A stretch of 64,000 nucleotides of DNA from Lachnospiraceae bacterium UBA4631 (GCA_002406015.1 DHMX01000022.1:62001-126000); one strand, 5' to 3'; numbered from the stretch's first letter, positions 35,112 through 45,039 are shown. Translations and numbers: made by a program. Notes: generated from the sequence alone by a model not told the origin.

Positions 35112-36434
35112 ATGATGAGATCATTGTATTCTGGAGTAGCGGGATTAAAGACCCACCAGACCAGAATGGACGTAATAGGTAATAATATTGCAAATGTAAA
35201 CACCGTTGGCTTTAAGTCAAGCAGTGTACAATTTATGGATGTACTGTATCAGACCACACAGCGTGCAACCGGTTCAAATCCGGCAAACGGAGCCGGTGGT
35301 ACGAATGCAAAGCAGATTGGTCTTGGAACAACAACTGCGGCAATTACCAAGCAGTTAGAGGGAACCGGTTCTGCAGAGACTACCAATAATCCATACGATT
35401 TGATGTTAAATGGAGATTCCTTCTTCATTGTCAGCCGCGGAAATATGAATTACTTTACCAAGGTTGGTGCGTTTAAGAAGGATGGAAGCGGTTATCTGGT
35501 AACAGGAACCGGTGAAATGGTTATGGGCTGGCAGGTAGACCCGGATGACCCGACAAAGGTACGTCAGGATACCGTATCCGCTTTGCAGGTAGAATCTCCG
35601 ACAACAAAGTATTCAGAGCCACAGGCAACCACCAATGCACACATATCCGGTAATATTGATAAGACCGATTCTGTCTTTGAAAATGGCGGAGCCAAGATAA
35701 TGAATGTAACCGTATATGATAAGAAGGGTTATGCTTACAATGTTAAGATGAATGTAAAGCAGAATAATACCGCAGGCAAGAATACATATACCGTAAGCAT
35801 TGAAAGTATTACAGACAGCAATAACAAGAAGATTTCTGCCGGCTACAGCTTAAGCAATGACCAGTTGGAATTTGATGTGAATACAGGTGCATTTAAGGGA
35901 ATCGGAAAAACAGGCGGAACCTCCGGCGATACAACAACCCTGACAATTAATGATAACCAGTTTTCACCGATTGAGATTGATTTCAGCAGTGCAACCATGT
36001 ATGCAACCAGTGCAGCATCTACCATCAAGGCAGACCGCGGAGACCTGAAGGGACTTGGCGGAGGCCGTAAGGTAGGTACTCTGAACGAAATCAGCATTAA
36101 TACAGACGGTAAGATATATGGTATTTATGACAATGGTGAAGAAAAGCTGTTGGGTCAGATTGCAGTAGCAAGATTTGCAAATCCGGCAGGCTTGGAAGCG
36201 ATTGGTAATAATATGTACCAGACAACACAGAACTCCGGTGATTTTGACGGAATCGGACAGGAAGTAACAGACAACGGCGGTACGATGTCACAAGGTGTAA
36301 TCGAAATGTCAGACGTAGATTTGTCTACAGAATTTACAGACATGATTGTAACCCAGAGAGGTTTCCAGGCAAATTCCAGAATCATTACAACTTCGGATAC
36401 TATGCTTGAGGAATTAATTAATTTGAAACGATAG
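35112..36434 (+). CDS. flgE: flagellar hook protein FlgE
   Basis: The main hook subunit. The N-terminal motif MMRSLYSGVAGLKTHQTRMD then GNNIANVNTVGFK and the C-terminal TDMIVTQRGFQANSRIITTS define the rod/hook family and form the terminal coiled coil. The 440-residue length and the flgE_basic middle favour hook over distal rod. AAGGAGG is eight bases before the ATG at 35112. Confidence 0.93.
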   Translation: MMRSLYSGVAGLKTHQTRMDVIGNNIANVNTVGFKSSSVQFMDVLYQTTQRATGSNPANGAGGTNAKQIGLGTTTAAITKQLEGTGSAETTNNPYDLMLNGDSFFIVSRGNMNYFTKVGAFKKDGSGYLVTGTGEMVMGWQVDPDDPTKVRQDTVSALQVESPTTKYSEPQATTNAHISGNIDKTDSVFENGGAKIMNVTVYDKKGYAYNVKMNVKQNNTAGKNTYTVSIESITDSNNKKISAGYSLSNDQLEFDVNTGAFKGIGKTGGTSGDTTTLTINDNQFSPIEIDFSSATMYATSAASTIKADRGDLKGLGGGRKVGTLNEISINTDGKIYGIYDNGEEKLLGQIAVARFANPAGLEAIGNNMYQTTQNSGDFDGIGQEVTDNGGTMSQGVIEMSDVDLSTEFTDMIVTQRGFQANSRIITTSDTMLEELINLKR

Positions 36435-36561
36435 GATAACCGTTGCAGCCATGCATACAGGTGACTTCCGGTAGGGATTTATGTACCGAGACGCACATAA
36501 CAGGGTAACAGATACTGGTTGTGTGCGTTTTGGTACGATAGTTAAAGGAGGGAGACAAAGT

Positions 36562-36759
36562 ATGATTGAGTTAACGAAATTAAATGACATAAAGTTCACC
36601 GTCAATGCCGAGGTGATTGAATTAGTGGAAGAAACACCGGATACTGTACTCACTTTAACCACAGGAAAGAAAATAATTGTAAAAGAGAGTAGACAAGAGG
36701 TGTCTAATTTAGTAAAATTATACAAGTATGAAGTCTTTTCCGGTAAAAATCTGGAATAA
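36562..36759 (+). CDS. flbD: FlbD/SwrD-family flagellar protein
   Basis: A 65-residue protein (MIELTKLNDIKFTVNAEVIE, then VKESRQEV) matching the FlbD/SwrD family, which in B. subtilis raises motor power. The start is given by AAAGGAGG at 36544-36551. It lies directly before motA, consistent with a motor-related role. Confidence 0.9.
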   Translation: MIELTKLNDIKFTVNAEVIELVEETPDTVLTLTTGKKIIVKESRQEVSNLVKLYKYEVFSGKNLE

Positions 36760-36776
36760 CGTGAGAGGTGAAAGTT

Positions 36777-37571
36777 GTGGATATAGCAAGTATTATAGGC
36801 TTGATTTTGTGTGGTATATTAATTGTATTTGGTATTACATATGATGCTGGTAGTTTTGATTTTTCAAAGATTCAGAACTTTTTGGATATTCCGTCCGTAA
36901 TTATTACGTTAGGCGGAACCTTCATGTGTGTATTGGCATCAAATTCCATGAAGGACTTTATAAAAGGATTCAAGTCTTTTTCATTCGTATTAAAGGAAAC
37001 AAAATATGATGCAGGTGAGATTATAAAGCAGATTATTGACTTATCCAATGTTGCAAGAAAGGAAGGTTTGCTTGCGTTGGAGGAATCTGCAAATTCATTG
37101 GAAGATGAATTTATGAAAAAGGGAATTTTGCTGATTGTGGATGGAACCGATCCGGAATTAGTTCGAAATATTTTGGAAACCGAGCTGGTGAATATTGATG
37201 CAAGACATAAGAAGCTGATTGCATTCTGGAAGAATGTAGCTGCGATGGGTCCTGCATGGGGTATGATTGGTACTTTGATTGGTTTGATTAACATGTTGAA
37301 GAATATGAGCGACCCGGATTCCATCGGACCGAATATGTCCGTTGCTCTGGTAACTACCTTGTATGGTTCTATGTTGGCAAACTGGATTTCAACCCCGGTA
37401 GCAACCAAGTTATCAACAAATAATGAAATAGAAATCATGATGAAGGAAGTTATGGTAGAGGGCTTGCTCTCCATTCAGGCGGGTGAAAATCCACGAGTGA
37501 TTGAAGAAAAACTGAAATCATTCCTGTCACCGGCAGCCAGAAATCAGATGGCAGAGGCAGGTGAGAATTAA
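36777..37571 (+). CDS. motA: flagellar motor stator protein MotA
   Basis: Membrane part of the stator, with four helices and the cytoplasmic loop that contacts FliG. The characteristic PAWGMIGTLIGLINML and the later proline-containing stretch are present. I chose GTG at 36777 (MDIASIIGLI) since AGAGGTG is directly upstream and this is the normal N-terminus; GTG at 36768 overlaps that site. It overlaps motB by one base. Confidence 0.95.
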   Translation: MDIASIIGLILCGILIVFGITYDAGSFDFSKIQNFLDIPSVIITLGGTFMCVLASNSMKDFIKGFKSFSFVLKETKYDAGEIIKQIIDLSNVARKEGLLALEESANSLEDEFMKKGILLIVDGTDPELVRNILETELVNIDARHKKLIAFWKNVAAMGPAWGMIGTLIGLINMLKNMSDPDSIGPNMSVALVTTLYGSMLANWISTPVATKLSTNNEIEIMMKEVMVEGLLSIQAGENPRVIEEKLKSFLSPAARNQMAEAGEN

Positions 37572-38485
37572 TGGCAAAAAGAAGACAAGAAGAGCCGGAT
37601 GAGGGTTCACCGGCATGGATGTCCACATTTAGTGATTTGATGAATCTGTTGTTGTGCTTTTTCGTGTTGCTGTTTGCCAGTTCAACGATGGATGCCGGAA
37701 AGATTCAACAGATTGCTGCCTCCTTTCAGAATGTATCCTTTACCATATTTAACCAGACCTCGCAAATGATACAGGATGGACAGATGGTAAGCGGTGGAAT
37801 TACGCAGTTGGAAGGCATTAAGTCCATTATGACAGAAGTAGGTAAGGCAACCGACAGTACAGATGGTGATGATTCCAAAGCAGAAGATAATGAAGGAAAA
37901 AATCCGGACAGTACAGAAGTGGGTCAGTCAAACGGTACCAGCACAAGTGAGACAAGCAGTACAGAATCCGCAAGTCTGGAGCATATGCAGGAACAGTTAG
38001 AGGAAGCGGGACTGGAGCAGTCCAAGGAAATGTATCAGGAAATATCCGCAGATATGGAAAGCTATACCATTGATGAACGGGTACAGATGGATTATAATTA
38101 TCAGTATGTGGAATTGGATATGAACGGTGCTTTGCTCTTTGATACCGGTGATGCAGAGTTAAAGAGTGATTCGTATGCATTTATGGATAAAATAGCCACG
38201 ATATTGGCGAAGTATCCGGACAGCATTATTGAAATTGAGGGACATACGGATAATGTGCCGATTCATAATTCCAAATATGAAAGCAATCGATATTTGTCAA
38301 CTGCCAGAGCAACGAATGTATATGAGTATCTGATGGAGCATGCAAGTCTTACAGATGCCAATATGAAGGTTGCGGGATATGGTGAAAGCCGCCCGGTAGC
38401 ATCGAATGATACACCGGAGGGCAGAGCGAAAAACCGAAGAGTTGTAATTAAAATATACAATCAATTAAGTTCATCACAAGAATAG
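37571..38485 (+). CDS. motB: flagellar motor stator protein MotB
   Basis: Single-helix stator protein anchored to peptidoglycan. The helix begins TFSDLMNLLLCFFVLLFASS with the ion-binding Asp22. A long Ser/Thr/Glu-rich plug and linker region follows. The OmpA-like domain carries IEIEGHTDNVPIHN and SNRYLSTARATNV. Length 304 residues is normal. The coupling ion (H+ or Na+) is not decided by sequence here. Confidence 0.95.
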   Translation: MAKRRQEEPDEGSPAWMSTFSDLMNLLLCFFVLLFASSTMDAGKIQQIAASFQNVSFTIFNQTSQMIQDGQMVSGGITQLEGIKSIMTEVGKATDSTDGDDSKAEDNEGKNPDSTEVGQSNGTSTSETSSTESASLEHMQEQLEEAGLEQSKEMYQEISADMESYTIDERVQMDYNYQYVELDMNGALLFDTGDAELKSDSYAFMDKIATILAKYPDSIIEIEGHTDNVPIHNSKYESNRYLSTARATNVYEYLMEHASLTDANMKVAGYGESRPVASNDTPEGRAKNRRVVIKIYNQLSSSQE

Positions 38486-38494
38486 GAGAGGGAT

Positions 38495-39013
38495 ATGAGA
38501 AAGAATTTAATTAGTATTATAATTTTAGCAATCAGTATTGTGAATTTGATTCTGAATGCATTACTGGTATTTGTATTTGTACCGGCGGTACAAAAGACCG
38601 ACCATCTGGTGACAGAGATTGCTTCGGTTCTGAATCTGGAGTTGGAAAAGAACGGAGAGGATGCCACTAATACACCGGATATTAAGGATGTTACAAGCTA
38701 TACATTGTCAGAAGCAACCACGATTAATCTGAAAAATGATGGTTCCGGAGAGAATCATTATGCAATGATAGGAATCTCCATATCCATGGATGCAGGCTCT
38801 AAGGACTATAAGAACCTTAGCACCAAATTAACGGAAACCGAAAGCTGGGTATATGATGTAACGCGGGAAGTGGTACAGGAATATACATATGCGGAAATGA
38901 ATGATTCTGAGATTCAGAAGGTAGTAAAACAGGAAATTACAGAAAAACTACAGGAAAAATATCAGACCGATTGTATTTATGATGTGACATTCAGCCAGTT
39001 TAATACGCAGTAG
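38495..39013 (+). CDS. fliL: flagellar basal-body protein FliL
   Basis: Single-pass protein that supports the stator. An N-terminal helix (about residues 6-30) is followed by an external domain with the FliL-like ending (VKQEITEKLQEKYQTDCIYDVTF). Similarity to classical FliL is modest, but position between motB and fliM and the topology agree. Length 172 residues. Confidence 0.8.
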   Translation: MRKNLISIIILAISIVNLILNALLVFVFVPAVQKTDHLVTEIASVLNLELEKNGEDATNTPDIKDVTSYTLSEATTINLKNDGSGENHYAMIGISISMDAGSKDYKNLSTKLTETESWVYDVTREVVQEYTYAEMNDSEIQKVVKQEITEKLQEKYQTDCIYDVTFSQFNTQ

Positions 39014-39049
39014 GAACTGAGAAAACAGTAGCTAAGGAGGTGCGTAAAC

Positions 39050-40027
39050 TTGGGCGAGGTATTGTCACAAAATGAGATTGACAACCTATTAAAGCAGTTG
39101 AGCAGCGGGGAATTAGATGTAGACGAATATGCGGAGGAGCCTTCTCAAAAGGTCAAGGACTATGACTTTGCCAGACCGGCGAAGTTTTCCAAGGAGCATT
39201 TGCGGACGCTGGAAATTATTTTTGAACATTTCGGGCGGCTGGTATCTACAAATCTTCCGGCTTATCTTCGTAAAAATGTGCAGATGGAGGTTGTAAATTC
39301 AGAAGCAGTTACATATTCAGAGTTTACCAATGCATTATCCAATCCGGTTCTGTTCGGAATTGTGAATTTTGAACCGCTAAAGGGTAATATCATTATAGAA
39401 CTGGCATCCAATCTCGGTTATGCGATTGTAGACCGTATGCTGGGTGGTACCGGTGAACCGTTGGAAAAAATGCGGGATTATTCGGAGATAGAGTTAAGTA
39501 TTCTGGAACGGATATTTACGATTTGTGTAAATCTGTTGCGGGAGCCGTGGAAGAATGTAATAGAAATTGAACCGCGGCTGGAACGAATTGAGACCAATTC
39601 CCAATTTGCACAGATTATTTCACCGAGTGAAATGATTGCAATTGTCACCATCAACATGAAGGTGGGCGATGTAATAGGATTAATGAATATTTGTCTTCCG
39701 TTTATAACTCTGGAAGACGTTATGGATAAGTTGAACACGAAATATTGGTATTCAACCATCCAGTCAAGTGATGATAATGCTTATTTTGATGTAATAGAGA
39801 CTGCTATTTCTAAGGCACAGATACCGATTAAGGCAGTGCTGGGCAATAGCATAATTTCCGTAAATGACTTTGTAAATCTTCAAAAAGGTGATATAATTAA
39901 GGTCAATCGACAATTTGAAGATGAATTAGACATTTATGTGGGAAACATCTTGAAGTTCAAAGCATTACCAGGAGCTGCATCTGAAAATTATGCAGTAAAG
40001 ATAACGAAAGTAATCAGAGAGGAGTAA
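39050..40027 (+). CDS. fliM: flagellar motor switch protein FliM (TTG start)
   Basis: C-ring switch protein that receives CheY-P. The N-terminal CheY-P-binding peptide MGEVLSQNEIDNLL is intact, then a CheC-like middle domain and a C-terminal SpoA domain. The start is TTG at 39050, nine bases after AAGGAGG, and gives the exact expected N-terminus. Length 325 residues. Confidence 0.95.
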   Translation: MGEVLSQNEIDNLLKQLSSGELDVDEYAEEPSQKVKDYDFARPAKFSKEHLRTLEIIFEHFGRLVSTNLPAYLRKNVQMEVVNSEAVTYSEFTNALSNPVLFGIVNFEPLKGNIIIELASNLGYAIVDRMLGGTGEPLEKMRDYSEIELSILERIFTICVNLLREPWKNVIEIEPRLERIETNSQFAQIISPSEMIAIVTINMKVGDVIGLMNICLPFITLEDVMDKLNTKYWYSTIQSSDDNAYFDVIETAISKAQIPIKAVLGNSIISVNDFVNLQKGDIIKVNRQFEDELDIYVGNILKFKALPGAASENYAVKITKVIREE

Positions 40028-40030
40028 AGT

Positions 40031-41212
40031 ATGGACGGAATGTTGTCACAGGAAGAGATAAATGCTTTACTGGGTGGCATGGCGGATGATGCAACGCCTG
40101 CCGTTGCAACCGAGAATGAAGAATTATCTCCGGAGGAGAAAGACGTACTGGGTGAAATTTCCAATATTTGTATGGGTACGGCAGCTACCACTTTATATTC
40201 TCTTGTGAATCAGAAAGTGGTAATTAGTACACCGAAGGTATCTTGTTGTAACTGGGAAGACCTGACAAATGAATACGGAATACCATGTGTGTTTATTAAT
40301 ATTGCCTATGTGGATGGCTTACAGGGAAATAATCTCCTGATATTGATGGAGAAGGATGTAAAGATAATTACAGACCTGATGATGGGTGGAGACGGAACGA
40401 ATCTGGTAGATGAGCTGTCAGACTTGCATTTAAGTGCGATTTGTGAAGCAATGAATCAGATGATGGGTTCAGCAGCAACCTCAATGTCATCCATGTTAAA
40501 TCGAAAGATTGATATTAGCCCTCCGGAGGCAGAACGTTTGAGTCTTTCTACGGATCAGAATGGGGCATTATTAGAACGCTTTAAAGATAAGAACTTTGTA
40601 AAGGTTTCATTAAAAATGGAAATCGGAGATTTGGTGGATTCCAATATCATGCAGTTATATCCGGTAGAATTTGCAAAGGAATTATATCAGGCATTTTCTG
40701 CAAATCTGGCAAAGACAGAAGCAGAAACGCCTGCACCGGAACCGGCACCACAGCCGATGCCGCAGCCTGCACCGCAACCGATGCAGTCAGCAATTCCACC
40801 GCAGAACAATATGCAGATGCCGCCGCAGATGGGACAGCCGATGCCGCCGTATGGTCAGATGCCGTATGGACAAATGCCATATGGATACGGAATGCCGCCG
40901 ACGGATGTGAATGTGCAGCCGGTACAGTTCCAGAATTTTACCGGTGGGGTTAATCCGATTACACAACAGGAAAATATCGACCTGATTATGGATGTACCAC
41001 TGGAAGTAACGGTAGAATTGGGAAGAACCAAGAAATCGATAAAAGAGATTCTGGAATTTACACCTGGAACTATTGTGGAATTAGATAAAATAGCAGGTGA
41101 ACCGATTGATGTATTGGTAAACGGTAAGATGGTAGCCAAAGGGGAAGTAGTTGTGATTGAGGAGAGCTTTGGTATCCGTATTACAGATATAGTGAAACCC
41201 AAAACCATATAA
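40031..41212 (+). CDS. fliY: switch phosphatase/C-ring protein FliY (FliN family)
   Basis: Combines an N-terminal CheY-P-binding peptide (MDGMLSQEEINALLGG), a CheC-type CheY-P phosphatase domain with two E-x2-N sites (GEISNICMG and CEAMNQMMG), and a C-terminal FliN/SpoA domain (DVPLEVTVELGRTKKSIKEI). Between them, about residues 235-300, is a Pro/Gln/Met linker containing PYGQM repeats. Length 393 residues fits FliY. It removes phosphate from CheY at the motor while forming part of the C ring. Confidence 0.94.
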   Translation: MDGMLSQEEINALLGGMADDATPAVATENEELSPEEKDVLGEISNICMGTAATTLYSLVNQKVVISTPKVSCCNWEDLTNEYGIPCVFINIAYVDGLQGNNLLILMEKDVKIITDLMMGGDGTNLVDELSDLHLSAICEAMNQMMGSAATSMSSMLNRKIDISPPEAERLSLSTDQNGALLERFKDKNFVKVSLKMEIGDLVDSNIMQLYPVEFAKELYQAFSANLAKTEAETPAPEPAPQPMPQPAPQPMQSAIPPQNNMQMPPQMGQPMPPYGQMPYGQMPYGYGMPPTDVNVQPVQFQNFTGGVNPITQQENIDLIMDVPLEVTVELGRTKKSIKEILEFTPGTIVELDKIAGEPIDVLVNGKMVAKGEVVVIEESFGIRITDIVKPKTI

Positions 41213-41235
41213 AGTAAGTAAAGAGGAGAAATGAA

Positions 41236-41598
41236 ATGGCAAAAAATATTCTGATTTGTGATGATGCAGCTTTTATGCGGATGATGATTAAGGACATTTT
41301 AACGAAGAATGGGTACAACGTAGTTGCCGAAGCTGAAAATGGTTTGAAGGCAGTTGAGAAGTATCAGGAAAACAAGCCGGATTTGGTATTAATGGATATT
41401 ACCATGCCGGAAATGGATGGTATTCAGGCTTTAAAGAAGATTAAGCAGATGGACCCAAATGCAAGCGTTGTAATGTGTTCTGCAATGGGTCAGCAGGCAA
41501 TGGTTATTGAGTCTATTCAATCCGGAGCCAGAGATTTCATAGTAAAGCCGTTCCAGCCGGATCGTGTATTGGAAGCTGTTAAGAAAGCAGTTGAGTAA
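41236..41598 (+). CDS. cheY: chemotaxis response regulator CheY
   Basis: Single receiver domain, 120 residues. Acidic pair Asp9/Asp10, phospho-acceptor Asp54 (LVLMDITMPEMDG), Ser82 in the usual Thr/Ser position and Lys104 are all present. CheA phosphorylates it and it then binds FliM and FliY. GAGGAG precedes the start. Confidence 0.96.
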   Translation: MAKNILICDDAAFMRMMIKDILTKNGYNVVAEAENGLKAVEKYQENKPDLVLMDITMPEMDGIQALKKIKQMDPNASVVMCSAMGQQAMVIESIQSGARDFIVKPFQPDRVLEAVKKAVE

Positions 41599-41600
41599 TT

Positions 41601-41978
41601 ATGATGTTAACGGGTAGTTCTCATGCTTTGGATAGTGTAATACAACTGATAGTTGTTTTAATTATGTTCCTGTTTGTCCTTGGGCTGGCATATCTTGCCG
41701 CCAGGATAGCAGGAAGATTCCAGAGCAATATTCAGAGCCGGAGTAATATTAAGGTCATTGAGGTTGCAAGAGTCAATAATAACAAGCTGGTTGAGATTGT
41801 AAAGATTGGCGAGCGTTATTTTGCAATTGGAATCGGAAAAGATACGATTACGATGCTGGCGGAATTACAGGAAGATGAATTGAATTTAGATACCCTGAAT
41901 CATGATTCAAAAGGAAGCTTTAAGGATATTCTTTCTCAGCTTCAAAAGAAAAAGGATGAAAGTAAAACAGATGAATAA
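41601..41978 (+). CDS. fliO: flagellar export protein FliO
   Basis: Small single-pass protein that helps assemble the FliP ring. One N-terminal helix (about residues 14-36) is followed by a short cytoplasmic domain with a beta-rich core (VIEVARVNNNKLVEIVKIGE). FliO is poorly conserved; position between cheY and fliP, the same as fliZ/fliO in Bacillus, is the main support. The start is either ATG 41601 or 41604; the ribosome-binding site is weak. Confidence 0.8.
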   Translation: MMLTGSSHALDSVIQLIVVLIMFLFVLGLAYLAARIAGRFQSNIQSRSNIKVIEVARVNNNKLVEIVKIGERYFAIGIGKDTITMLAELQEDELNLDTLNHDSKGSFKDILSQLQKKKDESKTDE

Positions 41979-42798
41979 TAAACGAGTGCACATGACTATC
42001 AAAACATGTCTGGCAGTGTTTGCAATCGTATTTGCGGTTCTGTTAAGTTGCAATACCCGGTCTATGGCGGCAGAAATGACGGATGAGACCGAAACCACAG
42101 CAACAACGGAATCAACAGACCCAACGACCCCGTTGAATCTGAGCCTTACGATGAATGATGAAGAGGGAACACTGTCCGGAACATTACAGATGCTGTTAGT
42201 AATAACGGTTATTTCCCTAGCTCCGTCAATTCTTGTTATGATGACGTCGTTTACCCGGATTATTGTAGTTCTTCATTTTGTACGGACTGCACTGGGCTTG
42301 ACTTCGACACCACCAAACAATGTACTGATAGGGCTTTCCTTGTTTTTGACATTTTTTATCATGTCACCCGTATTTTCAAAGGTGAACACAGAAGCAATTG
42401 AACCGTTTTCGGCAGGAGAGCTGACGCAGGAGGAAGCAATTGAGGCAGCCATGGACCCGATGCGTGATTTTATGATTAATCAGACACGCGAGGAGGATGT
42501 TCAACTGTTTTTGGATATAGCTAAGATTGATACCGTAAATAACTGGGATGATATACCGACCAATGTAATTATCCCGGCATTTATTATTAGCGAACTCCGG
42601 GCAGCCTTTATTATCGGTTTCCTGATTTATATACCGTTTATTATTATTGATATGGTAGTTGCATCAACCTTGATGTCTATGGGTATGATGATGTTACCGC
42701 CGACAACAATATCCATGCCGTTTAAGGTACTGTTATTTATTATGGCAGACGGATGGAACCTGATTGTAGGGCAATTAGTACAGTCATTCATATTGTGA
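41971..42798 (+). CDS. fliP: flagellar export apparatus protein FliP
   Basis: Core of the export gate. It has a signal peptide (MNNKRVHMTIKTCLAVFAIV...) cut near SMAAE, a short Thr/Glu-rich segment, then the conserved MTSFTRIIVVLHFVRTALG. It ends MLPPTTISMPFKVLLFIMAD followed by GW. The start at 41971 gives an eight-base overlap with fliO, like other overlaps in this window; ATG 41956 and 41992 are alternatives. Mature size is normal. Confidence 0.94.
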   Translation: MNNKRVHMTIKTCLAVFAIVFAVLLSCNTRSMAAEMTDETETTATTESTDPTTPLNLSLTMNDEEGTLSGTLQMLLVITVISLAPSILVMMTSFTRIIVVLHFVRTALGLTSTPPNNVLIGLSLFLTFFIMSPVFSKVNTEAIEPFSAGELTQEEAIEAAMDPMRDFMINQTREEDVQLFLDIAKIDTVNNWDDIPTNVIIPAFIISELRAAFIIGFLIYIPFIIIDMVVASTLMSMGMMMLPPTTISMPFKVLLFIMADGWNLIVGQLVQSFIL

Positions 42799-42814
42799 CG
42801 GGAGGCGAATACAT

Positions 42815-43087
42815 ATGACTGCGGATATTGTAGTAGATATTGCAAGAGAAGCCTTATGGCTGATTATAAAGTGTTCGGCACCGTTGCTGCTGGTATCCTT
42901 ATTGATAGGTTTGCTGGTAAGTATATTTCAGACGGTAACCTCTATTCAGGAGCAGACCTTGACCTTTGTGCCGAAAATGCTTGGCATATTTTTAACGTTG
43001 ATGATTTGCGGTGGATGGATTTTGAATAATGTTGTACAGTTTATTGTGTCCCTATATGGTATGTTTGGCACGTATGTTAATATGTGA
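42815..43087 (+). CDS. fliQ: flagellar export apparatus protein FliQ
   Basis: Two-helix gate protein of 90 residues with the family pattern LIGLLVSIFQTVTSIQEQTL followed by FVPK. GGGAGGCG precedes the ATG. It overlaps or abuts fliR. Confidence 0.95.
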   Translation: MTADIVVDIAREALWLIIKCSAPLLLVSLLIGLLVSIFQTVTSIQEQTLTFVPKMLGIFLTLMICGGWILNNVVQFIVSLYGMFGTYVNM

Positions 43088-43095
43088 GGTGTCGC

Positions 43096-43875
43096 ATGCT
43101 GTCAACAAACTTTTCCATCTATCATTTAGAGTTTTACCTTCTTATCTTTGCTAGGGTTGCGGGTGTGGTTAGTACCGCACCGATTTACGGAACCCGCGGA
43201 GTGCCTAGAAGGGTTCGGGTAGGTTTTGGATTGTGCATTGCAATTTTGGTTGCCTCGGTAACTGAGTATACACCGCTTAAGTATACATCCCTGATAGGAT
43301 TTACCATGCTGCTCTTAAAGGAACTGGCATTAGGGCTGTCGGTAGGACTTGCGGCTAATTTGTGTATGACGATTATTAACCTGAGTGGTATGTTTATTGA
43401 CCGGGAAATCGGACTGACTATGGTGACGGCGTTTGACCCGACCACCAACGCAACCACAACCATTTCCGCAGATTTTTATAATTACATGGTGCTGGTTATT
43501 ATGTTATGCTCCAATATGCATTACTTTGTAATATCCGCAATCTGTGATTCCTTTCAGGTGATTCCGGTAGGAGAAGGGTTGTTTCGGGGAGAAGCCGCAT
43601 ATGAGGTGGTTATGATGTTTATACAACAGTATTTTGTAATTGCCTTTCGGATTGCCCTGCCGATATTTATCTCCATTATGTTATGTAATGTGATTTTGGG
43701 GATTCTTGCCAAGATTGCCCCACAGATGAATATGTTTTCTATCGGTATTGAATTAAAGCTGTTATTAGGGCTGATAGTTATGGTATCAATGGTTATGTTT
43801 CTGCCGAATATTACAGAAAGCATCTATACCGTCACACAGGATGTAATTCGGGATTTGATTCGAACCATGTATTGA
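43096..43875 (+). CDS. fliR: flagellar export apparatus protein FliR
   Basis: Multi-helix gate protein that completes the FliP5Q4R1 complex. Conserved segments include LLIFARVAGVVSTAPIYGTR and KELALGLSVGLAANL. The ATG at 43096 lies after GAGGTG; a GTG at 43084 overlapping the fliQ stop is possible. Length 259 residues is normal. Confidence 0.94.
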   Translation: MLSTNFSIYHLEFYLLIFARVAGVVSTAPIYGTRGVPRRVRVGFGLCIAILVASVTEYTPLKYTSLIGFTMLLLKELALGLSVGLAANLCMTIINLSGMFIDREIGLTMVTAFDPTTNATTTISADFYNYMVLVIMLCSNMHYFVISAICDSFQVIPVGEGLFRGEAAYEVVMMFIQQYFVIAFRIALPIFISIMLCNVILGILAKIAPQMNMFSIGIELKLLLGLIVMVSMVMFLPNITESIYTVTQDVIRDLIRTMY

Positions 43876-43899
43876 TATATGGATAAGAGGTTTTGAGGT

Positions 43900-45006
43900 A
43901 TGCATCTAAGCTATAACCTGCAGTTCTTCGCAAAGGAAGGACCCGGAGGCGAGAAAACTGAAGAAGCGACACCGAAGAAAATCGATGATTCCAGAAAAGA
44001 AGGCTCCGTTGCCAAAAGTAAGGAGCTTGGAAATGCGATTACCCTGCTGACACTATTTGTGACACTGAGGTTTTCTGTGAAATTTGTCGGCCCCAGACTG
44101 GTGCTTAGCTTTTCAAAATATTGGAGTCATTCCAGCGGAGCGATTTTGAATGAGTTTGATTTTCGTACCATATATGAAATGCTGGTGGAAATGGGAAAGG
44201 ATATTCTGATTATTGCGGCACCGTTCCTGCTTGCCGGTATGGTTATGGCGTTTTTGGCAACCAAGGTTCAGTTCAAATGGATGGTAACCTTAAAGCCCAT
44301 GCAGCCGAAGCTGAATAAAATCAATCCAATCAGCGGCTTCAAACGGTTATTTTCCGGAAGAGCTGTGGTGGAATTGCTGAAAGCAATTGCAGAGGTGGTA
44401 CTCATCGGATATATGTCATACAGTGTGTTAAAAAATCATGCAAATGATATATATACCTTATATGATATGGGAATCCCGCAGGCAATGGCATTGCTGATGG
44501 ATATTGTCTGGGAATTGGGGATTCGGGTCAGCATCGTGATGCTGGTAATCGGTCTGGCTGATTATTTATACCAGAGATACAAGCATAAGCAAGACCTGAA
44601 AATGACAAAGCAGGAAGTAAAGGATGAATATAAGAATACAGAAGGAGACCCGCAGATTAAGGGACAGCAGAAGCAGCGGATGCGGCAGGCATCCCAGCGT
44701 AGGATGATGGCGAATGTTCCGGAAGCGGATGTGGTAATTACAAATCCGACCCATTTTGCGGTAGCCTTAAAGTATGATTCCGAGCAGGCACCCGCACCAG
44801 TGGTAACTGCAAAGGGAACCGATTTTCTGGCAGCAAGGATTAAAGAGGTTGCAAAGGAAAATCATGTAGAAATTGTAGAAAATAAGCCATTGGCAAGAAT
44901 GTTATATTATAATGTTGATTTAGATAAAGAAATTCCGCCGGAATTATATAAGGCGGTTGCCGATATTCTGGCATATGTATATCAGCTTCGTGACCATGCA
45001 AGCTGA
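43900..45006 (+). CDS. flhB: flagellar export switch protein FlhB
   Basis: Controls export specificity. It begins with the FlhB-type AKEGPGGEKTEEATPKKIDD, followed by four membrane helices and a cytoplasmic domain. The autocleavage site NPTH is intact at residues 282-285. Length 368 residues. FliK upstream is its partner in the switch. Confidence 0.96.
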   Translation: MHLSYNLQFFAKEGPGGEKTEEATPKKIDDSRKEGSVAKSKELGNAITLLTLFVTLRFSVKFVGPRLVLSFSKYWSHSSGAILNEFDFRTIYEMLVEMGKDILIIAAPFLLAGMVMAFLATKVQFKWMVTLKPMQPKLNKINPISGFKRLFSGRAVVELLKAIAEVVLIGYMSYSVLKNHANDIYTLYDMGIPQAMALLMDIVWELGIRVSIVMLVIGLADYLYQRYKHKQDLKMTKQEVKDEYKNTEGDPQIKGQQKQRMRQASQRRMMANVPEADVVITNPTHFAVALKYDSEQAPAPVVTAKGTDFLAARIKEVAKENHVEIVENKPLARMLYYNVDLDKEIPPELYKAVADILAYVYQLRDHAS

Positions 45007-45039
45007 GCCTAGATATGAAATCAGTACAGGAGGAACGAC

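Noticed and set aside
36872..37474. 200-residue minus-strand frame opposite motA
   Set aside because: Antisense shadow of motA; composition follows the motA codon pattern.
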